Shown: in pieces, positions 21,746-31,613 of the stretch
How the letters are laid out: the number at the start of each line of letters is the position of its first letter
How positions within the stretch are numbered: the first letter of the stretch is position 1
Assembly (NCBI GenBank): GCA_016869515.1
Contig: VGDZ01000007.1
Location: 1 to 64,000 of the forward strand
Length of the DNA: 64,000 bases
Source: Alphaproteobacteria bacterium
Lineage (GTDB): Bacteria > Pseudomonadota > Alphaproteobacteria > VGDZ01
Direction: 5' to 3'
Made by a program: the position numbers and the translations under genes
Notes under the pieces: model-generated
What the model was told of the DNA's origin: nothing
What the model saw: the letters and a program-made list of their open reading frames with translations, nothing else
Databases searched by the model: none

Positions 21746-22687
21746 ATGCGTCGAGTGTTGCTGGCGGGGTGCGCCGCCTTGGCCCTGAGCGCGGGATCGG
21801 CCGCCGCCAACGAGACCATCCGCATCATGACCGGTCCGCAGGGCGGGTCGTGGATTCCGCTCGGCGGCGCGATCGAGAACATCATCAAGCGCAACGTCGC
21901 CGGATCGACCGTTTCCAGCGCGCCCGGCGCCGGCATCATCAACGTCAAGGCGGTCGAAACCGGCAAGACCGAGATCGGCTTCGGCAATTCGATCTCGACC
22001 GTCGACGGCATCGAGGGCCGGGCGCCGTTCGAGGGCAAGACCGTCAATGTCTGCCAGCTGGCGACGCTCTACTTCCAATACCTGCACCTGGTGGCTCCGG
22101 CCGCGGCCAAGGTCAACACCTTCGCCGATCTCAAGGGCAAGGCCATCGCCGTGCAGCCGCGCGGCAACACCGCCGAGCAGGCGACGCGCGATCTGTTCCA
22201 GGTCTACGGGCTGGAATACAAGGACCTGTCCAAGGTCAATTTCGTCTCCTACACCGACGGCGTGGCGCTGATGCAGGACGGCCATGTCGCCGGCGCCACC
22301 TTCGGCACCACCGTGCCGGCGGCGGCGATCATGGATCTGGCGACGGCGCGCGACATCACCCTGATCGACGTGCCCGAGGACAAGCTGGCGGCGCTGCGCA
22401 AGATCAACCCCGGCTACGACCGGCGGATCATCAAGGCCGGGACCTATCCCAAGCAGACCAAGGACAACGCCACCATCGGCTATTGGGCGCATCTGATCGT
22501 GTCCTGCAAGCTGCCCGAGGACACGGTCTACAAGGTGACCAAGGCGCTGGCCGAAAACGTCGGCGAATTGGCCAACGTCGTCAGCGCGGTCAAGGGCCTG
22601 ACGGTCAAAGACATGGCGCTCGATCTGGGCGTGCCGCTGCACAAGGGCGCGGCGCGGTTCTATCGCGAGGCCAAGGCCATCATGTAG
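21746..22687 (+). CDS. TAXI family TRAP transporter solute-binding protein
   Basis: Signal peptide; ETIRIMTGPQGGSWIPLGGAIENII. Confidence 0.9.
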   Translation: MRRVLLAGCAALALSAGSAAANETIRIMTGPQGGSWIPLGGAIENIIKRNVAGSTVSSAPGAGIINVKAVETGKTEIGFGNSISTVDGIEGRAPFEGKTVNVCQLATLYFQYLHLVAPAAAKVNTFADLKGKAIAVQPRGNTAEQATRDLFQVYGLEYKDLSKVNFVSYTDGVALMQDGHVAGATFGTTVPAAAIMDLATARDITLIDVPEDKLAALRKINPGYDRRIIKAGTYPKQTKDNATIGYWAHLIVSCKLPEDTVYKVTKALAENVGELANVVSAVKGLTVKDMALDLGVPLHKGAARFYREAKAIM

Positions 22688-22691
22688 CCGG

Positions 22692-22711
22692 GCGCCGGCC
22701 TCGGCCGGCGC
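22692..22711 (+). promoter_or_regulatory. GC hairpin (gcgccggc ctcg gccggcgc) between TAXI SBP and permease genes
   Basis: Perfect 8-bp stem with 4-nt loop read directly. Confidence 0.55.
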
Positions 22712-22729
22712 GGCGGGGGAGAGCGCAGT

Positions 22730-24568
22730 TTGCCGGAACGTCTGACGCGCGGCGCGACGGTGGTCGTCGCGCTGGCCTTCTCGCTTTATCACCTGTGGGT
22801 GGCGGTCAGCGGGCCGCCCGAGGCCTTCACCTTCCGCGGCACGCACCTGATCTTTGCGCTGACGCTGTGTTTCCTGATGCTGCCGTCCTGGGGCCGCAAG
22901 GAGCGGCCCTTCGGCGCGCTCGATGCCGTGCTGGTCGCCGCTGCGGTGGCGGGGGTGGCCTATCTCTGGATCAATCTCGACTATGTGCTGACCCGCTTCG
23001 CCTATGTCGACGATCTCAAGCGCAACGACATCGTCTTCGGCCTGGTGACGACGCTGCTGGTGCTCGAGGCCTCGCGGCGGGCGGTGGGCGCGGCGCTGCC
23101 GATCACGGCGCTGGTCTTCGTCGGCTACGCCGTGTTCCTGACCCCGACCGATCCCCTGGTGCTGCTCGACCAGCTTTACATGACCACCGAGGGCATTTTC
23201 GGGATTCCGCTCCAGGTCTCGGCCACCTACGTCATCCTGTTCGTGCTGTTCGGCGCCTTCCTCGAACGCACCGGCGCCTCGCAGCTGTTCGTCGATTTCG
23301 CGCTGGCGGTGGCGGGGCACTCGGCCGGCGGCCCGGGCAAGGTGTCGGTGATCTCGTCCTCGCTGTTCGGCACCATCTCGGGCTCGGCCGTGGCCAACGT
23401 CATGGTCGACGGCCCGATCACGATTCCGCTGATGAAGAAGGTCGGCTTCCGGCCGTCCTTCGCCGCGGCGGTGGAATCGGTCGCCTCGACCGGCGGCCAG
23501 ATCATGCCGCCGATCATGGGCGCCGCCGCCTTCGTCATGGCCGAATATCTGGGGGTCGCCTATGCCCAAGTCGCGCTGTGGGCGCTGATCCCCTCGATGC
23601 TCTATTACGCCGCCTGTTTCGCCGCGGTGCATTTCGAGGCCAAGCGCCAGGGCCTCGAAGGCGTGCCGCGCGACCAGCTGCCGCGGCTGGCGCGCGTCAT
23701 CGGCGAGCGCGGCCATCTCTTCCTGCCGGTGGTAGTGCTGGTGGCGGTACTGCTGTCGGGGTTCAGCGCGCCGCTGTCGGCGTTTTGCGGCATCCTCGCC
23801 TGCTTCCCGGCCGCCATGCTGCGCGCCAATACGCGATCCGAATTGTCCTGGCGCAAGGTGGCCGAGGCGCTGGACGACGGCGCCCGCAACGCCGTGCCGG
23901 TGGCCTTGGCCTGCGCCTGCGCCGGCATCGTCATCGGCGTCATCGCCCTGACCGGCGCCGGCATCAAGTTCACCGGCCTGGTGCTGGATCTGGCCAAGTC
24001 GCAGCTTCTGCTGGCGCTGTTGGTGACCATGGCGGCGGGCATCGTCCTCGGCATGGGCCTGCCGACCACCGCCGCCTATATCGTCATGGTGGCGCTGCTG
24101 GTGCCGGCCTTGATCAAGCTGGGGGTGGTGGCGCCGGCGGCGCACATGTTCGCCTTCTACTTCGCCATCATTTCGGCCATCACGCCGCCGGTGGCGATGG
24201 CGGTCTATGCCGCGGCCGGGCTGGCCAAGTCGCCCTTGTGGGAGACCGGCTGGGCGGCGGTGCGGGTGGGGGCGTCGGGCTTCATCGTGCCGTTCATGTT
24301 CGTCTACGAGCCGGCCTTGCTGGCGATCGGCGAGCCGTGGTGGATCGCGGTGCGGTGCCTGGCCTCGACCGCGGGCGTGATCCTGCTGGCGGGCGGGCTG
24401 CACGGCTACCTGCTGACCGCGGCGCGGCCGTGGGAGCGCGCGGCCATGATCGCCGCCGCCTGCGCGCTGGTGCTGCCCAACTGGCAAAGCGATCTGATCG
24501 GGATCGGCCTCGGCGCCCTGGTGATCGCGGCCCAGACCTTGCGCCGCCGCGCCCCCGCCGCGGCGTGA
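22730..24568 (+). CDS. TRAP transporter fused permease (4TM/12TM, TAXI type)
   Basis: 612 aa hydrophobic; SVISSSLFGTISGSAVANVMVDGPITIPLMKKVGF, STGGQIMPPIMGAAAFVMAE. Confidence 0.92.
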   Translation: MPERLTRGATVVVALAFSLYHLWVAVSGPPEAFTFRGTHLIFALTLCFLMLPSWGRKERPFGALDAVLVAAAVAGVAYLWINLDYVLTRFAYVDDLKRNDIVFGLVTTLLVLEASRRAVGAALPITALVFVGYAVFLTPTDPLVLLDQLYMTTEGIFGIPLQVSATYVILFVLFGAFLERTGASQLFVDFALAVAGHSAGGPGKVSVISSSLFGTISGSAVANVMVDGPITIPLMKKVGFRPSFAAAVESVASTGGQIMPPIMGAAAFVMAEYLGVAYAQVALWALIPSMLYYAACFAAVHFEAKRQGLEGVPRDQLPRLARVIGERGHLFLPVVVLVAVLLSGFSAPLSAFCGILACFPAAMLRANTRSELSWRKVAEALDDGARNAVPVALACACAGIVIGVIALTGAGIKFTGLVLDLAKSQLLLALLVTMAAGIVLGMGLPTTAAYIVMVALLVPALIKLGVVAPAAHMFAFYFAIISAITPPVAMAVYAAAGLAKSPLWETGWAAVRVGASGFIVPFMFVYEPALLAIGEPWWIAVRCLASTAGVILLAGGLHGYLLTAARPWERAAMIAAACALVLPNWQSDLIGIGLGALVIAAQTLRRRAPAAA

Positions 24569-24569
24569 G

Positions 24570-24980
24570 GTGAAAAGCCGGCTGGTCCGATGCCAACCGA
24601 TCGACGTGGTTTATGTCGAGGCGATCGGGCTCGACCAAGCGCCTGCGGCCTTCAAGCGGCTGGAGGCGGTGGTGCCGCTCAAGGGCAACAAGTTCTTCGC
24701 CACCTATGACCAGACCCGTAAGGCCTATCGTGCCTGCGCCCGCATCGCCGACCCGGCCAAGTTCGCGGCCTATGGCCTGCCGAGGGCGACCCTGGCCGGC
24801 GGCACCTATGCAACGACCGAACTGGTCGGGCCGCTCGCCGACATCGTGCCGCGCATCGCACCCGCCTTCGAGGCGCTGATCGCGCGCCACGGCTTCGACC
24901 GCAGCCGCCTGCCGATCGAATTCTACAAACGCCAAACCCAGGTGGTGCTTTATTTGCCGGTGGCGGTTTACACAAACTGA
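24570..24980 (+). CDS. GyrI-like / effector-binding-domain-like small protein
   Basis: 136 aa with GTG start; GNKFFATYDQTRKAYRACARI...FYKRQTQVVLYLPV resembles GyrI-like domains. Confidence 0.5.
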   Translation: MKSRLVRCQPIDVVYVEAIGLDQAPAAFKRLEAVVPLKGNKFFATYDQTRKAYRACARIADPAKFAAYGLPRATLAGGTYATTELVGPLADIVPRIAPAFEALIARHGFDRSRLPIEFYKRQTQVVLYLPVAVYTN

Positions 24981-25117
24981 GGTGTTATCTTCAATCCCGA
25001 AAGAGATAGCGGTGAACTGCCGGTGGACTGTTTTATAATCAAGGTGATTTCAGCCTTGCATCAAAACTGGAATCAGGTGTACGGCGCCGATTGATTCACG
25101 CTCCCAGGAGCACCGAA

Positions 25118-25954
25118 ATGACGACCGCTGAGCCGAATGATGAATTACCGACCGCCTCTATTGGCGCACAGACAACCAAAGGGCCCTTGCCACCTCCGCA
25201 AGGCTGGGGCGCTGACGAGTTGACCAAATTTTTCGACTCGGCTCGAATTAACCAGTACGCCACGTTCAGCAGAAAGCGTCCGATATATGCCAAACTATCT
25301 GCGATTGACGCGATCTTTTGCCATGTAGGCAAGGAAATGGTTGATCCAAAAGACCCACTCTCCGCTATGCTGATGTACAGGAGCCATTCCGCTTTCCGTG
25401 CGGCGTGCGGCGTTGCTCTATCGACTCAGAACGCGGACGCTTATCCACTGATCCGAAGCAGCCTCGAATATGCCGGTTACGCCCGACTAATCCATGGCAA
25501 CGAAAGTCTTGGCAAAGTGTGGCTTGGTCGTCATCAAGATGACACATCGCGTCAACGCACAAGAAAAGAATTCACTCAAGCTAACGTGCGCAATTGTATC
25601 GAAAAGGATGATGCTGAGTTGGCAGAAAATTATGACGAACTCTATCAGCATTGCATTGATTTCGGCGCACATCCGAACGAGCGAGCGATCACGAGCAATT
25701 TAACCATCTCCAAGAACGAAAGCCAAACATTGTTCACACAAGCTTATCTGGGTGGCGATAGTATCGCGTTGAATTTCCTCTTAAAAACTTTAGCTCAAGC
25801 CGGGTATACGGAGCTCCTAATTTTTAAGCCCATCTTTCACGAGAAGTTTAGTCGCCCGGAAGTGATAGACGAACTACAAAAAGTTAGGCAGGGGCTAAGC
25901 TATCCTTTTCGTGGATTGGATGCCCCGTCACGGCTCACGCATCAGATATTATAG
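25118..25954 (+). CDS. hypothetical protein in lower-GC island, possibly HEPN/DUF5677-like
   Basis: Lower-GC ORF (ATG 25118; alternative 25091); HSAFRAACGVALSTQNADAYPLIRSSLEYAGYARLI and YQHCIDFGAHPNERAI. Confidence 0.65.
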   Translation: MTTAEPNDELPTASIGAQTTKGPLPPPQGWGADELTKFFDSARINQYATFSRKRPIYAKLSAIDAIFCHVGKEMVDPKDPLSAMLMYRSHSAFRAACGVALSTQNADAYPLIRSSLEYAGYARLIHGNESLGKVWLGRHQDDTSRQRTRKEFTQANVRNCIEKDDAELAENYDELYQHCIDFGAHPNERAITSNLTISKNESQTLFTQAYLGGDSIALNFLLKTLAQAGYTELLIFKPIFHEKFSRPEVIDELQKVRQGLSYPFRGLDAPSRLTHQIL

Positions 25955-26157
25955 TATGATTTCCGTGGTGCAGGTGTGTGGATGAGGCTGCCATTGCGGG
26001 GTAGTCAATGTCGACACACGTCGCGCAAAATGTTGAGTTATGGCCCTTGACGCCGCAGGTTCCAGTTCCCATATCGTTCAGTCCGATCCGTGGCCGGGGC
26101 GATCCGGGGCAGGGGTCCGCTGATGGACAGGTGAAAGTATTCACGCCGCGACGCCTA

Positions 26158-26218
26158 GACCGCGATCGGTTTGCATGGAATCAAAGACGCTATTCCATGC
26201 AAACCGCGGATCGCGGTC
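26158..26218. repeat. long inverted repeat/hairpin: gaccgcgat-cggtttgcatggaat / loop caaagacgct / attccatgcaaaccg-(cgg)-atcgcggtc
   Basis: 15-bp perfect inner arms plus 9-bp outer arms separated by a 3-nt bulge. Confidence 0.85.
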
Positions 26219-26249
26219 CAGAGCAGGATACGAGGGCATGATTCATGTG

Positions 26250-26276
26250 TGGTCTTGAACCGCCTGTTCAAGACCA
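26250..26276. repeat. inverted repeat/hairpin tggtcttgaac-cgcct-gttcaagacca
   Basis: 11-bp perfect arms with 5-nt loop. Confidence 0.85.
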
Positions 26277-26299
26277 AACGATCTTGCCCTTGGCTCACG

Positions 26300-26530
26300 C
26301 GCCACAAGGCGCGCGGCCTCAACGGCCGTTCCAAGCGGCGACGAGTCTGGCTCATTGCGGCTTGGCATCACGACGTGGCGAAACAGCTCGACCCGGAGCA
26401 GCGCAACGTCATCGAACGCAGGTCTAGCCGCCTCAAGGATTGGCGGCGTATCGCAACCCGCTTTGACCGCAACACTACGAACTTCTTCACCGCCGTCGCC
26501 CTCGCCGCCACTGCCATATGGTGGCGTTAA
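26300..26530 (+). pseudogene. IS5-family transposase C-terminal remnant (start approximate)
   Basis: ...WHHDVAKQLDPEQRNVIERRSSRLKDWRRIATRFDRNTTNFFTAVALAATAIWWR matches the IS5-type C-terminus (RxRIExMFGRLKDWRRIATRYDR...FFSAIALAATVIFWL) with a small internal deletion; gagtccggaccc IS-end-like sequence follows. Confidence 0.68.
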
Positions 26531-26773
26531 CGAGTCCGGACCCAAATATTGAAACCTCAAATGTTCACTCTCCATACATTATATGAGGTACCCTGCTGCG
26601 TGCCATGACCCGCCTGACGTTCCATACTTCCATTTCGAAACGCCCCCGGGCGGGGGTTAACCATTTTGCGCGCAGTTTGCACCCGACATACCTCGATTAC
26701 CCAATACAATCAAAGACATCGCTAGTTAAAAATTGGCCATTTGCGCGCATTTGCGCGCATTTGGTCACCGACT

Positions 26774-26815
26774 CCGCGCCCAGTTGGTCCCAATCCGCGC
26801 CATTCGGGTCCCAAC
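26774..26815. repeat. two tandem 21-bp repeats (tccgcgcccagttggtcccaa / tccgcgccattcgggtcccaa)
   Basis: Read directly. Confidence 0.75.
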
Positions 26816-26834
26816 CGGACCGGTTCCGCCGCTT

Positions 26835-26935
26835 TGCGCGCAAGTCTGCGCCATACCACTCTGCGCGCAAGTTTGCGCCTTATCCCTCCGCGCGCAAGTG
26901 TGCGCCTTATCCCTCCGCGCGCAAGTCTGCGCGAC
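26835..26935. repeat. tandem repeat, 27-bp period, about 4 copies (YGCGCGCAAGTNTGCGCCTTATCCCTC)
   Basis: NGCGCGCA cores at 26835, 26862, 26889 and 26916 exactly 27 bp apart; related TGCGCGCA sites at 26667, 26742, 26752. Confidence 0.9.
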
Positions 26936-27015
26936 GTGCGCGCGACTTGACTCGCGATCGTTTCACGGCGCGCGACGTGACGCGCGACGACCCGATCGCG
27001 GTCAGCGCGGATCGT

Positions 27016-27954
27016 TCAAGCGCTCAGCCGGTCGACCTCGGCCAGCTCGTCGGCGCCGAGCTTCCAGCCGACCGCGGCCACGTTCTGGGCGACTTGCTCG
27101 GGCTTGGTCGCGCCGGCGATGACGCTCGACACCGGCGCCTTGGCCGCCAGCCAGGAAAAGGCCAGCTCCAGCAGCGTCCGGCCGCGCTGCTTGGCGAAGC
27201 CGTCCAGCTTCTCGACCACGCTCCAATTGCGCTCGGTCAGGTATTTGTCGGCATGGCGCTGGGTGTTGGTGATGCGCCCGCCCTCGGGCAGCGGCTGGCC
27301 GCGCCGGTACTTGCCGGTCAGCAGCCCGCAGGCCAGCGGGAAGAACGGCAACAGCCCGAGCCCATGCGCGCGCATCGCCGGCGCCAGATCGGCCTCGATG
27401 CCGCGCATCACAAGGCTGTATTCGTCCTGGCAGGACACGAAGCGCTCGTAGCCGCGCCGATCCGCCGCCCACAGCGACTCGATCACCTGCCAGGACTTGA
27501 GGTTCGAGCAGCCGACATAGCGCAGCTTGCCCTGCCGGACGAGGTCGTCGAGCGCGCGCAGCGTCTCTTCGATCGGCGTGCGCGGGTCGGGCTGGTGCAG
27601 CTGGTAAAGGTCGATCCAGTCGGTCTTGAGCCGCCGCAGGCTGGCCTCGACCGCGCTCATGACATAGCGCCGCGCGGCACCGGTCAGCCCCGCCGCCTCG
27701 TCCATCGGCATGCCGAACTTGGTCGCCAGCACGATCTGCTTGCGGCGCGCGCCCAGGATCTGGCCGAGATGGTCCTCGGACCCGCCCTTGTTGCCGTAGA
27801 TGTCGGCGGTGTCGAACAGGGTGATGCCCAGTTCGATCGCCTTGTCGATCACGGCGCGCGAGCCGGCCACGTCCAGCCGGGCGCCGAAATTGTTGCAGCC
27901 CAGGCCGACCAGCGAGACCTTGAGGCCGGACTGGCCGAGATTGCGGATTTCCAT
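27016..27954 (-). CDS. aldo/keto reductase
   Basis: LFDTADIYGNKGGSEDHLG, VLATKFG, LYQLHQPDP supply the Asp/Tyr/Lys/His tetrad. Confidence 0.93.
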   Translation of the reverse strand: MEIRNLGQSGLKVSLVGLGCNNFGARLDVAGSRAVIDKAIELGITLFDTADIYGNKGGSEDHLGQILGARRKQIVLATKFGMPMDEAAGLTGAARRYVMSAVEASLRRLKTDWIDLYQLHQPDPRTPIEETLRALDDLVRQGKLRYVGCSNLKSWQVIESLWAADRRGYERFVSCQDEYSLVMRGIEADLAPAMRAHGLGLLPFFPLACGLLTGKYRRGQPLPEGGRITNTQRHADKYLTERNWSVVEKLDGFAKQRGRTLLELAFSWLAAKAPVSSVIAGATKPEQVAQNVAAVGWKLGADELAEVDRLSA

Positions 27955-27978
27955 GGCGAGGGCTCCTTGGTCGCGCGC

Positions 27979-28817
27979 TCAGCGCAGCTCGGGTTCGGGC
28001 AGTTGGGCGACTTCCTGGGTGATCGCCAGGCGGATGTCGGGGTGGCCCTGCAACAGCGAGGCCGGCACCGCGGCGCTGCGCGGGCCGCAGGCCAGCTTGC
28101 GGACGATGGCGCATTGCCAGGGCCGGTTCATGTATATCCGCACCCGCTTGGCGGCCAGGATTTCCTTCATGCCGACGGTCACCGCCAATCTTGGAATCCG
28201 GTCCAGATTGCCCTTGGCGGCGGTGAAGGCGTTGATGGTGCGGGTCTCGCGCGACAGCTCGACCACCCGCGTCGGCAAAGCGGCGAAGGCGCTGTCGACC
28301 ACCGGCTCGCCCGGCTCGGGCGGATCGTTGAAGGCGAGATGGCCGGTGATGCCGACGCCGCCGAAGCAGACGTCGACCCCGCCCAGGCGGTCGATCAGTT
28401 CGGGCACTTCGCCCGGCCGGCGCGGATCGGGAAAGACCCGCTGCTCGGGCGGCGGCGCCAGCTCGGGATCGAGCCGCGACCAGAACTTCTCGCGCATGTG
28501 GCGGCGGAAGGAGAGCGGATCGCTTTCGGGGATGAAGTCGCGGCCGTCGGCGGTCAGGTACTCGTCCATGTTGATCGCCACCAGATCGCGCAAGGACAGC
28601 CGCGCGCGGTTGCAGCGCTCGGCCCAGGCCTCGAACTGGCCGACCGGGCCGACCGGCAGGATGAAGGCGACCTTGGCCCGGCCCTCGGCCTTGGCGGCGC
28701 GAAAGAGCGCATCGAGATCGTCGACGAAGCGCGCGGTGACGGCGGCGGCGTCGGCCAGGATGTCGAGCGCAAAGCGGGCGCGCGCGGCCAACTCGCCGGG
28801 CGGAACGGCAAGCGGGT

Positions 28818-28821
<4 letters not shown>
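27979..28821 (-). CDS. glucosamine-6-phosphate deaminase/isomerase-like protein (divergent NagB family)
   Basis: [48 protein letters not shown]. Confidence 0.82.
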
Positions 28822-29912
<1,091 letters not shown>

Positions 29913-29955
29913 CGCTCCCCCGGGGCGGCGACCATAGCCGCCGCCCGCCTTGCCC

Positions 29956-30774
29956 TCAAGCGCCGAACACGGTGCGCTCGCGCAGGGCGATGGCGCGCTC
30001 CCAGGCCGCACGGGTGGCGGGGTGGTCCTCGGCGATCGGCCGCGGCTCCATTTCGAAGCCGCTGCCGGTATCGCGGCCCCTGGCCAGCATGGCGCTGGCG
30101 GGGCCGAGCCGCGGCCGCATGGCGGGGCTCATGTACCGGACGGCGTAGCCGATCCGCCGCCGGCTGGAGCGGTTGGCGCCCGAGCCGTGCGCCAGGTCGA
30201 TGTGATGGAACGACATCTCGCCCGCCGCCAGCACGACATCGACCGCGCGATCCTCGTCGATCTCCAGTTCGACCGTCTCGCCGCGCGACAGCATGTTGGC
30301 GGCATCTTCGGTGTCGCGATGCGGCAGCGGCCCCAAGCGGTGCGACTGTGGCGCAAAGCGCATCGCCGCGTTGTCGATGCCGGCATCGCTCATGGCGATC
30401 CAGGCGGTCAGCAGCGCATCGCCGTCGAGACCGTAGGTCGCCGAGTCCTGGTGCCAGGAAACGAACGCCGGATCGCCGGGTTCCTTGATGAAAAAGGCCG
30501 ACGCCCAAATCAAGATGTCGGGACCCAGCACCGACTCGACCGCATCCAGCACGGCGGGCGCGTGCACCACGGCGTCGAGCTCGGGAAACAGCATATGCGG
30601 CTTGAAGCGCAGCAGCCGGTGGCGGCGGGTCCTGGCGTCGATCCCGGCATGGCGGCGTTCGAGCGCATCCAGCCAGTCGACCAGCGCGGCGGCGCGCGCG
30701 GGCGCCATCGCCGGGAGGGGAAAAAGAAAGCCCTCGCGCCGAAACGCCTCGACCTGCGCCGGGCTCAGCCCCAT
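29956..30774 (-). CDS. phytanoyl-CoA dioxygenase (PhyH) family protein
   Basis: [13 protein letters not shown] HxD motif; [28 protein letters not shown]. Confidence 0.9.
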   Translation of the reverse strand: MGLSPAQVEAFRREGFLFPLPAMAPARAAALVDWLDALERRHAGIDARTRRHRLLRFKPHMLFPELDAVVHAPAVLDAVESVLGPDILIWASAFFIKEPGDPAFVSWHQDSATYGLDGDALLTAWIAMSDAGIDNAAMRFAPQSHRLGPLPHRDTEDAANMLSRGETVELEIDEDRAVDVVLAAGEMSFHHIDLAHGSGANRSSRRRIGYAVRYMSPAMRPRLGPASAMLARGRDTGSGFEMEPRPIAEDHPATRAAWERAIALRERTVFGA

Positions 30775-30860
30775 GGCCGCTCGCCTGGCGGAAGCGAATC
30801 CGCTATCTGATGGTCGTCCGTCGCCACAAGCCCATTCTGCCACCGACGAAAGGCAAATGC

Positions 30861-31610
30861 ATGACCCCGAGCGCGCGCTATCCCAGCCTTGCCGGCCGCG
30901 GCGTATTCATCTCGGGCGGCGGCAGCGGCATCGGCGCCGCGCTGACCGCGCGCTTCGCCGAACAGGGCGCGCGGGTCGGCTTCGTCGATCTGCAGGACGA
31001 CGTCTCCCAAGCGCTCGCCGCCAAGACCGGGGCGCGCTATTGGCGCTGCGACGTGCGCGACACCGCCGCCTATCAGGCCATCATCCGCGAAGCCGATCGG
31101 ACGATCGGCCCGCTGCGGGTGCTGGTCAACAACGCCGCCCGCGACGACCGCCACGCTTGGGACAGCGTCACGCCCGAGTACTGGGACGAAATCGAGGCGG
31201 TCAATCTCAAGCACCATTTCTTCGCCATCCAGGCGGCGGCGCCGTTGATGGCCAAGGCCGGCGGCGGCTCGATCGTCAATCTCGGCTCGGTGTCGTGGAT
31301 GCGGCGCACGCCGGGCATGGTCGCCTACACCACCGCCAAGGCGGCGATCAACGGCCTGACCCGCACCATGGCGCGCGAGCTGGGGCCGCTCGGCATCCGC
31401 GTCAACGCCCTGGTGCCGGGCGCGATCATGACCGAGCGCCAGCGCAAGCTGTGGCTCACGCCCGAACTCGAACGCAGCTTCCTCGACGCCCAGGTGCTCA
31501 AGTTCCTGCTCGAACCCGATCACGTCGCCGCCATGGCGCTGTTCCTGGCCGCCGACGACAGCGCCGGCTGCTCGGGCCAGAATTTCATCGTCGACGGCGG
31601 CATATCCTGA
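30861..31610 (+). CDS. SDR family oxidoreductase
   Basis: SGGGSGIGAALTARFAEQGARV, NNAARDD, VAYTTAKAAI. Confidence 0.92.
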   Translation: MTPSARYPSLAGRGVFISGGGSGIGAALTARFAEQGARVGFVDLQDDVSQALAAKTGARYWRCDVRDTAAYQAIIREADRTIGPLRVLVNNAARDDRHAWDSVTPEYWDEIEAVNLKHHFFAIQAAAPLMAKAGGGSIVNLGSVSWMRRTPGMVAYTTAKAAINGLTRTMARELGPLGIRVNALVPGAIMTERQRKLWLTPELERSFLDAQVLKFLLEPDHVAAMALFLAADDSAGCSGQNFIVDGGIS

Positions 31611-31613
31611 GTT

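Noticed and set aside
26835-26935. CRISPR array
   Set aside because: Repeats are contiguous 27-bp tandem units without variable spacers, and no cas genes are nearby.
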